A stretch of DNA of 64,000 bases from assembly GCA_008711295.1 (NCBI GenBank), contig VUYV01000061.1, positions 3,561,981 to 3,625,980 on the forward strand. The letters run 5' to 3'. How positions within the stretch are numbered: position 1 is the first letter of the stretch; the number at the start of each line of letters is the position of its first letter. Positions 1 to 14,000 of this stretch are shown here, piece after piece. Under the pieces are notes generated by a model. That model saw nothing but the letters and a program-made list of their open reading frames with translations, was not told where the DNA came from and made no database searches. Both the position numbers and the translations under genes were made by a program. The stretch is from Anarhynchus alexandrinus. Lineage: Eukaryota; Chordata; Aves; Charadriiformes; Charadriidae.

Positions 1-3000
1 TTATGTACAGATATATACTAATCTTTAGTTCGCAGAATGATTTAAAACCTGTGATTCTTCTAAGCTGTTCTTTTATTTCAATAGAAGGATACTACAAATC
101 AAACACAGATTTTATTTTTTTTTTCTCTTTAGAATTTCCATGAGGCTTATTGCAATGAAACATATCTTGCCCTTTGACTTCAGTAGCAGGACACTGAAGC
201 CTGCAGATCACTTGCCTGGCTGGCTAGATAATTCTGTTCTATCACTGCCCTTGTCCTTACATACAGTATGTTCTCAAAGTGCTGGTATCTATTCTATTTT
301 TAGCATATGAAGCCTATGATATATGGGCAAGGCCATCTAATTCCACAATCTCTCTCCACTTTGTTGACATTTGGTTCTGATCTGCAGAATTTGACTGATT
401 TTGGTGAAAACTTTCTCCTGCTACTGCCTGCAGGCATGTTATTAGAACCTGCTCTCTCAAAAGTGAGGAGACACCCAAGTAAAGTGAGCAAACCTCACCC
501 AACGTCTCTCTTCCCCAAACACAGGGACAAAGACAGGAGCCAACAGAGTTGGATGGGGCGGAATGCGGGGGGGAGGGTAACAAAACTTTCAGTGGGGAAG
601 AGGCAGGGAAAGAACAGATGACCTCTCACTGCCCAGTCCTCTGCTCTTTACAAGTCAAAGACCATCCTGAAGATGACACCCAGACACTCGTTTCCTTCTC
701 TGATCTCAACATCATCAGTCAGAACAGCCCTATGGCACTCCTTTCACTGCCAAATGTTGCTGTCCCTTTCACTTTCAGCTGCCTTTGGAAATGTTTAATG
801 TGGCACTGCAAAATGACTGGTAAAAAATTCAACAGCATTATTTACTATGGTACTTTGATGTTTTATTGAATGAAACCATCTGCTCGGGAATGTTTCCCAA
901 TGTTGTGGGCTAGATCTAGAATTTACAGCTGCAATATAGCTTGTCTGAGGGAGTTTCACAGCAGAAATACCACCCAATGTATCACAAATATGTGGGACTC
1001 CGGATAAGAGGAATATTGAGAAAGCTCCTATTTCCTACTTTCCCATAAACAGAGTCACCTAACTTCTTGATGGTAAGGATTCAAAATAATTGCAATTTTT
1101 GTTATTTTCTTTACCGTCTGATAGCTACACTCTATGTGCTCTCTAAACGTGTGATTGAGGGTATTTCCTAGATGACTTCAATGGCTCACAGGGCATAAAG
1201 TGTGTACTTGTGGCTGATGGGAAAACGCAACGTAGACAGATTTATGGGCATCCTGTGAAGGTATTGGTAGCAGACAGAAGATGTAACAAGGTGGCATTTC
1301 ATTTAGTTTTTCTTTTATACTGAAAGAAATGGGAATTTTAGATGAGAAGAATGAAGTCTGGCCTCTTTTCCAGCTTCTGAATTCCTTGTTGCTTTGAGGT
1401 GAAACAGGAGGCAGCTGCTGACAGAAGTCAGGGTTTAGGTTTATTCTGAGGGTCCTGGAATTTTAGGGATATATTTTAGGACAGCTTAGATAAGAAAATA
1501 AGGAGCTGTATGACGTAAATACTCGAAATCTTCCTTGGTCCGTGGTTGCAGCCTGGGCCTTTCTCATCAAAGTGTTTTAAATATTTCATTGACATTTGCT
1601 TTGACTTCCAAGGGCAAGGAGAAACTTTGAGCCAGAGAGCTGAAACAGTGCTTTAGTTATCCTTTTATTCTATTTCTAAACAAGACATTTCGTGAGCATT
1701 AGTCTGAAAATATTAATTTTAAGGATTTATATAGATTTTTTTTCTAAATATACTCCAATTAAATTGAAGTATTCTGCATAATGTACGAGCCTGACATAGT
1801 CTCAAAGACTTCTATTTTTCAGAATTGCTTATGTGCTTGAAACAAAGGCTTATAGGTTCTGACATAGAAAACTCCTTTAACCCAAGTCCTCTGGCTACCG
1901 TTCTGACCATGAATACCTTAACCACAAAATCTGTTTCCTGCTCAGTCATAATACCTTAGTGGATTAGTAAAAACAAATGCCATGCTGCGTGAGTAGGCTG
2001 CAAAGCACTATTTAGCTAACACATAATATAGTCACACACCTACTATTGTAGCTGCAAAGCTAACTAGGTAAAACCGGTTTGGAATTGGAGATGATGAGCG
2101 TTTCCCCTTGCAACTGATCTATAAAAGAACAGTGCGAAGGTATAATGGTGGGCAGGCAGTGCAATTACCGCCCCCAAATAAAGGCTCTACCTGCTATTCA
2201 AACACCCAAAGAGCCAAGCAAGGACCAAACAGTACGGGGCCTCCTCTGCAAATTGGTTATGCCCATATAAGTGCTAGCAGGGATTGTGTAGGTTAAAGGA
2301 AATGTTAGCAATCCAGGTTTTTTCTAAATTTGTTCAGGAACAGAAGTACTCAAAAATTCAGCCTCAGTCTACATGAAGCACGAAGCTGGGTTTTCCCAGC
2401 TACAGAACAAGGTTACAGAGAGGATTCATCACCTACAGATAAGAAGCCAGAGGTTGTAGCAGCATAAAAAAAGAGGTTAGGCTCCTGCTCAGAGCAAGGA
2501 TAATTTTGAAATCACAGTTTGGTGGTTCAGGACACCGCCAGCTTTTAAAATTTCCAAGGACGATGCTGTGATGTCACAGTGTCTGTAGCACCCAAGGGCC
2601 CAGCAGTTTCGCTCCCACCTCCCCTACCCCTCTATAATGTAGCACCAAGGCTACTTTCTGGGAGACAGATCCCAGAACCCATGACATTTTAAGATGTGTC
2701 AATTTACTGAATTGCTGAAAACCCCTTTGTTTTGGTTTGGTTTTTTTTTTGGGTGGACCCAGCAGCTCACTCTTCCATAACTCTGGAGTTCATAATGGGA
2801 ATCGAGCACCGAAATCTTGCGCTTTCTTATCTCACTCACATGTCCCTCCTTGCATAGCACCACCTTACCTCCACAAGCTGTTCCATCAGTTCTGCTAATG
2901 CAACAGTCTGTGGCACTGCACTGTTACTCGGATCCATTAAAATAACCCTGAAAAATTTACTTGGGTCAGGTTAATTCACACTTGTGGTGTCTTATGCGTG

Positions 3001-4106
3001 CCAAATGACTTGTAAATAAAAAATGAGATGGAGGGGGGAAACAAACACATCCCGTTGCAGAATTAGGTTATTCATTTTATTTTAGCAATATACACTTAGT
3101 TTTAGGGGGTCTTTTTAACGACTTGATTCCAAACAGATCTGGACTTTTTGTCAACTTTCTTTTAGAATATATTTTAAGTAGCATGTCCTATTTTTAAATC
3201 CCTACTAAATAAATTTTTAAGTTGGTGGGTTTGTTATATTTTACTTTTGCTCTGATTTTGCCTTTCTAGCTTGGGAATGTGAACAAGAACAAGAACAGAC
3301 AATCAAACCAACCTGTCTCCTTCCTCGGGCTGAGATTTCTCACGATGTTAACATGGTTCAGAACTGGAGCTCTCAAGAGAATGGGCGTTAAATGCCTCGG
3401 CAAACCTGAACTTCTGCCCATGATTATCTGCTGCTGCTTTCAATTTCAGCTTTGTTTTTGCTATCTTGTCGGTTTTAAAGAAAAGCATCCTCTGTGATAC
3501 AGTTGGCAATATTTTAGGACACGGGATATAAATGCAAACAATCTATCTAGAAGACAATAGAGTATGCACTATACAGTGTACATTTTTGGATACTTTAACC
3601 AGATCACTATGCAAAGGTCATGTTCAAAAGCAATTTATGAACCACCAGAACAAATATTGTTTCTGTAATCATTTTAAGATGTATTAAACTAACTGGTTAC
3701 TAAAAATAGAATACTAGGTATGATATTTTTCAGGTAAATGTGAAGCTGAAAGCATTCCTTTAAAATATGCTAAACATAATCCAGAAGCAATTAAAAACTA
3801 AATGAGGATATTTGCTTTAATAGAGAAAACATTGAAAAAAGAGTTTGATTGTATGTGTATACATACAGAAGAAGCTCTTCAATCAAATTATATCTATATA
3901 GATGTGAATTTGAGACTCCATTACTAACAGACATAGGAGCACTTAATAAGTCTTTAATCAAAACAATTAGGTACTATTATGTCACTCTCTGGAAATAAGA
4001 CTTGGTCTACAGTGCCTAACACATTTGAATCTTTGGGTTTGAACAGTTTTTATGTTTGTATTTTTAAATGGAGATGCTGGAAACCTTTTTTTATATTTTT
4101 ATAGGG
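1..4106. other. Unassigned AT-rich non-coding DNA
   Basis: No exon, RNA gene or recognisable repeat seen. Open frames on both strands are about 106 codons or shorter, overlap each other in several frames, and show no domain, signal peptide or splice-flanked structure. The stretch around 300-960 is somewhat richer in G and C and carries several overlapping small frames, none convincing. Confidence 0.6.
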
Positions 4107-4167
4107 ATTATAATTTTATTATATTATATTATTATATATATTATAATATAATATTATATTATTATAA
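4107..4167. repeat. Pure A/T low-complexity tract
   Basis: Sixty-one consecutive A or T bases made of ATT, TAT and ATA words. The tract is largely self-complementary, so it could extrude as a hairpin and is prone to length change. A 62-codon frame running through it (4052-4240) is only a product of the low complexity. Confidence 0.9.
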
Positions 4168-7100
4168 CTATTATTATTTTAGGGAAATAATTTATATTTG
4201 TTTATCTTGGAATGCAAACAAGTTCTCACTCAATAAATAGTAAAATAAATTTATGAATGAAAACAATATAACATATTCATAATATAGTTTTGTAAGCCAG
4301 AATTATGTCTAGTTCAGCTAAATATATATTTATTTTATGAAACTATGGTAAAAAAATTCACATTGGCTCAATTATGAGATATGAACGTATTTGCAAATTG
4401 TGCCCACATAGCTATTAAATGATTCTTTTTTCTTATTTAATGCATTAATGATGATTGCTTACTTATTTAAAAATGTTACCACCTAGAGTTTGCTTTAAAA
4501 AGCAATAATATTCTATGAGATCTGCTACAACAGGAAATAGCATCAAACATTATATGTATTTATGTACTCATTTTATACATTAAGGATTCTGTAACATTTG
4601 TGAAACATCCATTTACCCGCTGCCCACTTACCTAAAATTGCTTTCAGTATTCAGTTGTTGGTCATAAGCTATTAAGGCCTTCAGAAAAGATACTCTCAAA
4701 GAATCCAGACTAGAAATGAGCCTGTGTATTAACCTTCTTCCTGTGATAAAATTAATATCCTGGCAGCTGAATTGAGCTGTTGAACCATTATGAAAAACAC
4801 AGAAAATATGGAATCTTTTTTCAATATTGTAAACATTAAAAGTTCAAAAAATTTGAATTATCATTCTAATTTCACTAATCAAGAGTCTTGGGGTGGGGGG
4901 AGATACTACCAAACAAACCTGTTGTTCCATTTTATTTTTTTAGTTCCTTGGAGACTATTTTGTGGGGCAGAAACATGGTATCATTACTAATATCCTTAAA
5001 GCCAAGTACAAAACTCTGAAAACATCCTATCTTTTTCATAGGCAAGCTCTTGAGGTCCTTATACAGGGAATGTCCTTTGAACTTATGACAGAGACAGCTT
5101 GGTTTACTTAGGATCGTTTCTTCCCCATGAAGCAGTGCAGGAAGAATTACCTGTTCATGTGTTTTCCTTCAAAGGCCAATGGTTAGATTACCCATCTAGG
5201 ATAGATAAGGCTGAAAACCTTATCCGCTCTGAATTACATATGAATAATTACAGATTCATGGGACCAGTGAGAGGTTGACTTTTTAATGTACTAATCAGGG
5301 AATGCACTTGAGGGTCAGAGATCCCCATTTCAGTTCCAAAGTTAATATTGTAAATATGTGTAAATTTTAATGATTGTATGAAGGAGGAACTTGAATACCA
5401 GTTTTTCTTCTCAGGTGAATTAGAGCTGTTTACTTCTGGTGGCTATTTAATTATTCCTTGAAAAGCATAACAACATCAGCAGAAGAGATGAAGAGAGAAT
5501 TTCTGAATGTTCTCTAACCCAATGACTAAGCTTTTCCATAGGCTATGAAATACATAATTATTTGAGACGCTTACAGAAAGAACATAGTTATCCTTTTGGT
5601 CAGGGGCTTGGTCTTCCAAACATACTGACAGAACTCTAACATTGACCTGTATCAAATTTTAGCCTCACTGGAAAGTAACTTCTTAGCTTTCATGTTGCCT
5701 GATTATGATTTTTGCAAGAAAAGTAAAAAGCGGTCTTTTTGTTCCAATTCCAAATGGTTTCATCAATGCTGTTAGTACTTGGAAGATGGCAGTCGAATCA
5801 AAAGAGGATGGTTGCAAAATTTTGGAGATGAAGCAAGCTCTGTATTAATGAAAGAATATCTCCAATGAACAGCATTTATGCTTTGTTACAGAAATACTTA
5901 TTTTCACTTCAGCAAAGAACACATGGTGTTCATGCCAAAGACAACTCCTGACTACTCCTACCAGGTGCAGGGACAGATGGGACGTGGGAAGGCAGAATGA
6001 CATGACTCCTATTATATATTTTTTTTTCATGTTAAATTGTCAGCTGTCCCATGCGGCAAAAGACTTGAAGCCATGCTGTGCTGTAGAGAAGACGAATACT
6101 GTCAAAACTGAGTTATAGACAATACTTAATACACAGAACAAGAAACTAACATTTAAATATCTGTACCAGGGCTGGATATGGCTCCATAAATGGGAAGGCT
6201 CAGCTCTTTATCATCTTGCTGACAGCTGGGGCTGTTTCCGAGGGCTGTGTTAACCTATTGGTCTGAGCTGTGCTATATGAGCAACTAAAATAATATTTCA
6301 TTTTTATGTATTAAAAAAATTATACTTTTATGGGCATGGGAGAGTCTCATGAGAAAAGTTACACATAATTTCTTACATCTTATTCAAACTAGTGCAAAAA
6401 TACATCTTCTTCAACTTATAAATTAGCTGACTCCCAAACCTTTTGACCAAGCTACTTTTTAGAGGGTGCTGATCATTTTAATTCATTACGTTTTCACAGG
6501 AACTCATTGTTCCCATCCTTCTACTGTTTAAAACTTACTTATATCAGAAAAGGAAAATCATGATATGGGGATTAGAGAAGGAGTTCTATGAATGTGAGAA
6601 ACACATCTCACAACATTATAACATCCCCACATGAATAATTTATCTCGCTCAACTACACAGCCATCACAGCTGCATTGAGCTCCATGTTGCCATGGTTAGA
6701 CTGTTACCAGCACCCAAGCAACTACTTTAAAGTTAGTTCAGATATGGCTACATGCTACCGGAGGGTACATAAAGACTTACCACGCACTGGGTTCTGTGCT
6801 GGCATCTTGGCAGCTGGAGACATGGTCACAGTCAAAGTAGCTGCAGCCTTACAGATAACAGCATTGTTAGGAGGATCCTAACAACTGTCCTTTCTCATGA
6901 AATCAGTGTGAAGACTGGGTAGGAAACAGCAGGATGGTATGGCTGCGGCTTATCTCAATTCAGAACGTGCTTTGTAATGCCAGATCTATCTAAGTCTATA
7001 TTTAAATGTAAATCAAAAACTATTAAGAGCAATCTTAATAATTTAAATTGTTCATCTAGCTCTTCGTAGCTCAGTAATACTTTGCATCATTTTTCCCTTT

Positions 7101-10100
7101 ATTGATTATTTGGCTTTGTGATGTAAAAGGAATTCACATCAAAATACCATTGCAAATAGTCATCAGTGTAGAGGAAAGCATTCTGATAATCTGAGGAAAC
7201 CTGACTTTCTTCCCTCAAAGTCCATTCAGAAAACCCTGTTGTGGTTCTTTAAAGTACATAAGAAACAAATAGAACTGACAGTGTTGAACACAGCATATGG
7301 GACCAATAAGTGAGTCAGTGTAATCACTACCGAATAATGAGGTAGTGTAATCATATGATGACATATGAAATGTAGGTGCTTGGAGTGTGAAACAATGTAG
7401 ATATAAACATGCTAGGAAAGTGGAAAGGTATTTTGGATAATTCTTCATATATACATGGGTTAATATTTGTTGTAAGTTATATCTACTTATATCTGTTTAG
7501 ATTTTGTTGATATATCACATTCTTGTGAAAGAAGAAATAAACTTTCTTTTGCCTTTGTTATTGTTTCTATAAAACCCCTGTGCATAATGCTTTCAACACT
7601 GTTGATGTTACAGTCAGATCAGACATTTCTATTTTACATTTCTAATAAGTCGAAATTTTATTACAAATGGTGTGTTTTTCTAAAGATGTGTTCATACCCT
7701 GTTATGTATACACAATTCCTATATCATGTAGATGTGTATATTGCCTATGAACTGCTTTAAAGCATGAAGATGTGGTTGTTTTCTTTTATTATGATCATAT
7801 TATTTTCTGCTATGTCTTAGAAAGAATAATGTTATTTGTGACTTTGGTGAAGATGGTGGGGAAAGGATGCTCTGGAAAAGATCACCATTCCTTTCTGCAC
7901 AAGGACAGGCTTTGGCTGTCAGCATAGAGATTCATGACAATTTTTTCATAATTCCTGGAGTATGAAAATATGTAATCATGCAGACTCCTTCAGCTGTGAA
8001 TTAAATGTTGTGAGAGATGTAGTCAGAATTTAAAGAGCGATTGTAAAAGAAATAGTGCTTCATCTGAGAAAATATAAAGTACTCAACAAGACCATATACA
8101 ATGCTGACTGCACTGAGATCGTGAGCATTTAAAAGTGGTGGGGTTTTGTTTGTATCTTTCACCAGTCCTTTTTTTTGCCTCTATGCTAGAAGAAAAGACT
8201 TGGAACAGTTTGCCAAAGCTTTACACAACCTGGATATATTGCTGTCTTTAATTTACTGGCAACCCATCCTCAGGTCATTCTCTAATACACACTAAGCTGC
8301 TTTTGGGTTTTAGCTTATTGCATATGAATTTAGTGTACACACAAATGCAGAGCTAGGTTCCCTACCTGTAATACAGTCAAACTACAGTAAAATTTTCTTT
8401 AAAATTACTCTTCCAACTACTCTGTTTGCCAACAAATTATTGTGGTATTGCAAGCGAGAGACAGAATGGTTGACAAATCATTACTTCTTGAGACTCTCTG
8501 TTCCATGGGGTGGAAACAGTTGTAAATTCATTGGCTTACTCACCTGTAACTCAGTCACTACTTGTCTGTAACTATTATACCACTAAAGATTAGAAAACTA
8601 TTAAACCGTAGTGTCAGATTCTGGCCTAAAATTTCAATGGGGTTTGCGCAACCTGTGTTTTTACAGTAGCACAGCGCTCTGAGAGCTACATGAACCGAAA
8701 CTGCCACTTACATTGAATTATTTGTGGTTATTACAATGTGTTGTTTAAATGTGGAGAGGTAAGTGTGTTTCTGGAGATGGAAGTCTCTCTCTGTACGCAG
8801 CTGAGTCATAGAAGGGATTCTTCAATTCAGAAAATCACAAAATGAAGACAGGAAACAGTTTTCTTCTCAATCATCCACAACATCTGCAGAAGTTAAAATC
8901 TCTGGTACAATTTCTGATAGTGTGAAATTTTAAAAAAGCTATCACTTTTAAAAAAAAGATATTTTTTACCTTCAAGATATGAGTTATTCCATACATATTT
9001 GCTGCAGTGCTTTGCATCTACAAGTCAGGCGTACGACTCCACATCAGGGATGATTCACAGACCCTGCAGAACAAGGAGGCAGAGTTAAACATCTGAGAAT
9101 GCGATTTGGTATGATTATGTGAGTATGATCACACGTAGGTCAGGTAATACACATTCAAGAAATGACTGTGCGTCAAATGCCACATCTTTTTGCAATGTGA
9201 AGATCCCAAATAAGGCATTTAGGACTGCCTTATGGGAGCACCCCCGTAAGTGTATTCACTAAGGCAGTGTTTCCTGGACAGTGACTGTGCCTGTAATCAG
9301 TCGTCATGATGTCTGCTTTAGCGATAGAGATGAGATCTACTTTAAACTGCAGGCAACATTTCACTTCTTACAAGCAGGACATAAATATAAAAGTTAGTGT
9401 GAACATGCCCTCATTGTTGGACAACCTTTCAACTCAGAGAATAGAAAAGATAGACAAGAGAAAAGGTGGTGGTACTTTTGAAAAGTCTCAGAATCACTTT
9501 GGTAGAGTTTACACTGTCTATATTTACATGGTTTTTTGAAATATTCTTCCAAAAACCTACTTCACATTGAATATTGTCAGTGACATCTAGCAAAATAGGT
9601 ACTTACTGGCATTTGCCAGTGTACAGAAGTTTGTCCATTAGTAAAACCTTTTAACCCAGTAGAATTACAGCGAAGGCTAGTTTTCTTGAAAGAATGTTGA
9701 AACTGAGATGCTGAAATGTCTCAATGTTTAATTTAAAGAAAGGAATGAGTATTACTTGTACAGTGGATACTAGTTCTTTCTATTGAACAACACTATAGAT
9801 GTGCTGAAACTTCATCATCTAAATAAGTTCCTTTTGAATTAATTTTCAGTCAAATGTTAGGTTATCTATGAACTCAAGGAATAAAGTATATGTGTCTGCT
9901 GAGAACTGCTTTCACAGCTAGAGAACTTTTAGGATCCTCTTCTAGTTGTGTGTCTGTCTTTTCTCTGCTCAGAAACGATGGTCCTTCCTTTGTTCATTTA
10001 ATTCACTCTATGACTATAAAATATTTATTTACAGTGTTATACAATATTATTATTTGATTTATTTTGAAATTTCCTGAGTTTTTAATTCCTAAATTTTTAA

Positions 10101-10215
10101 AAAAGCTTACATTTTATTTATTCTCCATCTCTTTGTCTCCCTCTCGCAGTGCCACATACAGTTACTCTGTTTTTCCAGAGTTTTTTTTTCCTAGTTGTGC
10201 TTACTAAATCCCATC

Positions 10216-10218
<3 letters not shown>
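4168..10218. other. Unassigned AT-rich non-coding DNA
   Basis: Six kilobases with no gene, RNA gene or repeat family that I recognise. Open frames reach only about 78 codons and look like chance. No CpG-rich promoter-like stretch is visible. Confidence 0.6.

Positions 10219-10248
<30 letters not shown>
10219..10248 (+). repeat. Poly-A run of 30
   Basis: Thirty consecutive A residues, followed by a purine-rich stretch (A-rich with GAAGAGAG) to about 10,300. It lies about 150 bp from the 3' end of the neighbouring CR1, but CR1 elements do not end in poly-A, so it is probably an independent A tract or the tail of an unrelated retrocopy. I could not recognise any retrocopied sequence upstream of it. 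Confidence 0.9.
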
Positions 10249-10250
<2 letters not shown>

Positions 10251-10288
10251 ATCCCAGCTAAAAAAATTAAAAAGAAAAAAGAAGAGAG

Positions 10289-10289
10289 N
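10289..10289. other. Single ambiguous base (N)
   Basis: An isolated N inside a purine-rich run just after the 30-nt poly-A tract. This fits a base-calling or alignment problem in low-complexity sequence. Confidence 0.95.
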
Positions 10290-10401
10290 AGAAAACAACA
10301 GAAATGATCCTTGCATAAAATATTCACAGCACAACATGTAGATTGAGATAAATAAATAAAATCTTGCTACATCTGCTACTGATTTGGACTGAAATTTGCA
10401 G

Positions 10402-11013
10402 AATCATAGAATAGTTTGGGTTGGAAGGGACCTTTAAAGGTCATAGAATCATAGAATGTGTTAGAGTTGGAAAGGACCTTGAAGATCATCAAGTTCCAAC
10501 CCCCCTGCCATAGACAGGGACATTTCCCACTAGATCAGGTTGCCCAAGGCCCCGTCCAGCCTGGCCTTGAACACCTCCAGGGATGGGGCCTCAACAACCT
10601 CTCTGGGCACCTGTTCAACCTAGTCCAACCCTCCTGCAATGAGCAGCGACATCTTCAACTACATCAGGTTGCTCAGAGCGCCGTCCAACCTGACCAGGGT
10701 TGTTTCCAGGGGTGGGGCATCTACCACCTCTCTGGGCAACACAGGCCAGTGTCTCACCACCCTCATTGGAAAACATTTCTTCCTTATATCTCATCTGAAT
10801 CTACCCTGGTTTTAGTTTAAAACCTTACCTCTTGTCCTATTGCTACAGACCTTACTACATTCTGCCCCCATCTTTCTTGTAAGCCCCCTTTAAGAACTGA
10901 AGGGCCGCAATAAGGTCTCCCTGGACCCTCCTCTTCTCCAGGTTGAACAACCCCAACTCTCTCAGCTTGTCCTCATAGGGAAGGTGCTCCAGCACTCTGA
11001 TCATTTTTGTGGC
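10402..11013 (-). mobile_element. CR1 LINE, 5'-truncated, interrupted by a second CR1
   Basis: The plus strand shows the reverse complement of a CR1 3' end. It opens with the terminal octamer-type repeat (AATCATAGAAT), then a GTTTGGGTTGGAAGGGACC-type stretch to 10,444. The same element resumes at about 10,620 (CTAGTCCAACCC) and runs to about 11,013. Minus-strand translation of 10,855-11,010 gives the C-terminal part of the CR1 ORF2 product, with the recognisable words [19 protein letters not shown] and GAYKKDG. The element therefore covers only the 3' end of ORF2 and the short 3' untranslated tail. It is broken by stop codons and by the nested insertion, so it is dead. Homology stops near GTGGCTTC at about 11,013, the usual kind of 5' truncation. 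Confidence 0.96.
10445..10619 (-). mobile_element. CR1 LINE fragment nested inside another CR1
   Basis: A second CR1 3' end (AGAATCATAGAATGTG, then a TTGGAAAGGACCTTGAAGATCATC-type stretch) starts exactly where the outer element's GGTCAT breaks off. It runs about 175 bp to a CTCTCTGGGCACCTGTTC-type stretch, after which the outer element resumes. Its diagnostic bases differ from the outer copy, for example the stretch after GATCATC and the CTGCCATAGACAGGGACA stretch versus CTGCAATGAGCAGCGACA. It is therefore a separate, later insertion from a different CR1 subfamily, in the same orientation. The exact junction bases are uncertain by a few nucleotides. Confidence 0.9.
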
Positions 11014-14000
11014 TTCAAACTGCAACAATACACAGAGTGCAAATGATGAATCCGACATTGTGACTGGGATGAATAGCTGAAGATATTGCCATCCAATTGA
11101 TTTTTGTGCTTTGGTAAAACTAAAGAATTTCTGCTAAATCATCTGTGCTGTTCTGATAACGTAAATACAAAGAATAGTTCCAGTGTTAACAGTGTTTCCT
11201 ATCAGTCTCATGTAGAGTCTGCGCGCTGAGGCTCACTCATAGAGAAGCACGCACATATTTCTCTTAGAAGTACACTTTGGAATTGAAGAGTGACTCAAAA
11301 ATCTTACAAAGGACCTCCTGTGCTTAGAAGAATCATAAAGTAGTCAGCCTGCCGGGCACTGAAGTCATCAGTCAAAAAGCGTGAGATCGCTGCCCCCTCT
11401 ATTACTGCTTTCTGTGCTTTCAGTCTTAAATACATATGTGGACAACCCAAGCAGGTGTACTCTGGTTTGTTTCAGAATAAAAAGGAACAGCCACTCACAA
11501 TAAGAACATTTCATCACTTCAGCAGATATTAGAAACTATTAGACCGTTTGCATATAATAGATGTTGCTCCATTCATCACCTTTTTAATTTTTTCATTGTT
11601 AGAATGGTATTTAATCAAAACAAATATGTTTCAGGAAAATCTCCTTGAGTGCCTGGCTTTCTACTGGAGTTAGTAGTGATGATAAAAATCATAATTATCT
11701 GGGCCATGGCAAATGCTTGCTTTCTCTAAAGATTTTATCTAAAGTTTATCTGAAGTTTTATCAAGATTATTTTTCAAAGGCAGTAATTCCTGAAACAAAT
11801 AACCTGGGCAAATACTAAACTTGCGTTTCTTTTGTGCCTGTTAGGGACAAAAAGCACATCCACAAGGAAGGGCTCCTTTTGATGTTACAGTGCGTGAAGC
11901 ATGAAATGTAGCTGGAAGTGGGACATTCGCTCATGGTCCTCCACGTCCTTTACTCTCTGTACTGAGGCATTAGAGAGAAGGTGTGGGCAGACTGGTGGCT
12001 GTGGCATTATTTGTCAACACCCACTGCATTGCTCATACACACTTTTACTGCTTGTGCTGCACAGCAGAAATTATCAAAGCGCTAATGCTAGAAAAAACAG
12101 GATTTTGACAGGAAAAATGTAGTGATAACTACTCGTAGTAGACTTCTGCTCTACTATGTTGCATATAAATACCAAGGAATATATCTTGCATTTTTTTTTG
12201 CATTCTCAGCGTGATTTTTTTTTCTTTTTAATGTTAATCAAGCTGATTGAAAATATTGAATTATTTGGGCATTTCAGCATTATTTGCCTAGGCAGGTTAC
12301 ACATTGATTGGGAAATAATATTATTAAATCAGTTTATGAACACACCAGTTTAGCAAAAAAAAAGAACCCCAAATTTCTTGCCAAGCATTAAATATGCATA
12401 CTAAAGACAAATCTGTCTGTCCAATTTTGTATTATAAAACCACACAAATAGTGATGACATCTACATATTTTCAATTTCATAAGCTTAGTTGTACAGTTAG
12501 GTTCTGTGAATACAAAGCTATTCAACCACATTTTGTTAGACTAATGTAAAGGCTGTCTTTCACAGCAAGAAAATATGTCCATTTTGATAGTGGATAATAT
12601 GATTTGTGTTTATAAAATTATCAATTAAAAACAGTTATATACTAACATACTATAATTACTTCACATGATGACAAGTTGTTCCAGAGAAAAATTAATTGGA
12701 GGCAGATTAAAATTGATTATTTGGAGCATGTCATATTTTTGTTAATAATTTCTCATAATAAAGAGATGAACTTTGGAAATCTGCTCCAAGTTATGGGATA
12801 TTAAGTACATTATCATGTATTTAGAAAAAGGAATCTCTTAAAATGTACTCCATTTGGTACAAAAATAGAACAAAATCATGCATTTCAGCACTGACTTTTC
12901 TTTGTTGTAGATTATTTCATTTGGGTCAATTAGTTCAAAGGTTCGATACACAGATGTTCATGGTTACTTAAGAGTCTTCTGCATGTGTTCAATGTTGGAT
13001 GCTATTTAAAAATTCCCTCTTCAGCGCCAGCTGCCACATAGCATAGCAAGTGCTAAAAATGTAGCATTTTAACATTCAGCACTGAAGACAGCTTAGAAAC
13101 TTCCCGCTCTCCTTATTCTGCTTTTCCTCATCATTGCTTCTCTCAACTACTGTTTTTCATTTACGTTGCTGTGTATATTGTACTAATACAACTCCCTAGG
13201 GGGTTGTGCTATAAAAAGTAATTCAAATGATCCCTGTTGAAAAAGAAAAGAAAATAATTAATCCAAAGATATTAATTTAGATCAGCTCAGTGATCAGCTT
13301 TACAGTGCCTCAAAATAATATAGTTTTTTCAGAATGACATAGGGGTGGGGTGAAGGGCTGAGTATGGCTGGGAATGAAGAGGATGGGAGAGAGGAAAGGA
13401 CAATGTTTCTTGGGACATCTCTTTCCTGGACAAAATGTATCCTGCAGCTGTATGCTGTTTCCTCTGGGAACATACTGACAGGCAAGTGTGTGTCAATGGG
13501 GCTCTCCTCTCTCTCTTCGTTTCTACAAGTTTTAAAGGCTTTTTTTTCCCATACACTGGGAAACCCGGTTCTTTTCACTTCACAATAATTCCTGAGAGCC
13601 CTAAAAATGGAAAGTGATTGGCTGGCCAGACTGTAGTGCCTGCCTCCGGTTACGTCAGCCGCTTAATTTTGACATACCTGTCCTCGGCCTCTCATTTCAT
13701 GGTAGCCCTAGTCCTACCTCACAATGAGTAATTAGATTTTTTTTAAATGTAATTTTAAATGGTATCGTAGGTGGATACTTACGCATGTAACTTACACATT
13801 CCATTTTGGCCCTCTTTAAGAACTGAATGATTTGGCCATTCTCTCGGGATGCCCAATAGTGCCAAGGCTGTAGAGGAAGAGTATATCTTCAATGCCAACC
13901 CAAAATAGAGGCCTGACGAAGGAGGTGTTGCAGTACAGCGGCAGGAGTGAGATAACCCTGTTGGCTACTCAGTACTGAAGACAGCCAGTTGACTGGTTAA

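Noticed and set aside
10458..10820. 120-codon plus-strand open frame
   Set aside because: It runs antisense through the two nested CR1 copies; the real coding remnant is on the minus strand.
11375..11402. CTCF-like word around CGCTGCCCCCTCTATT
   Set aside because: The GCC..CCT centre fits but the flanking half of the consensus does not.
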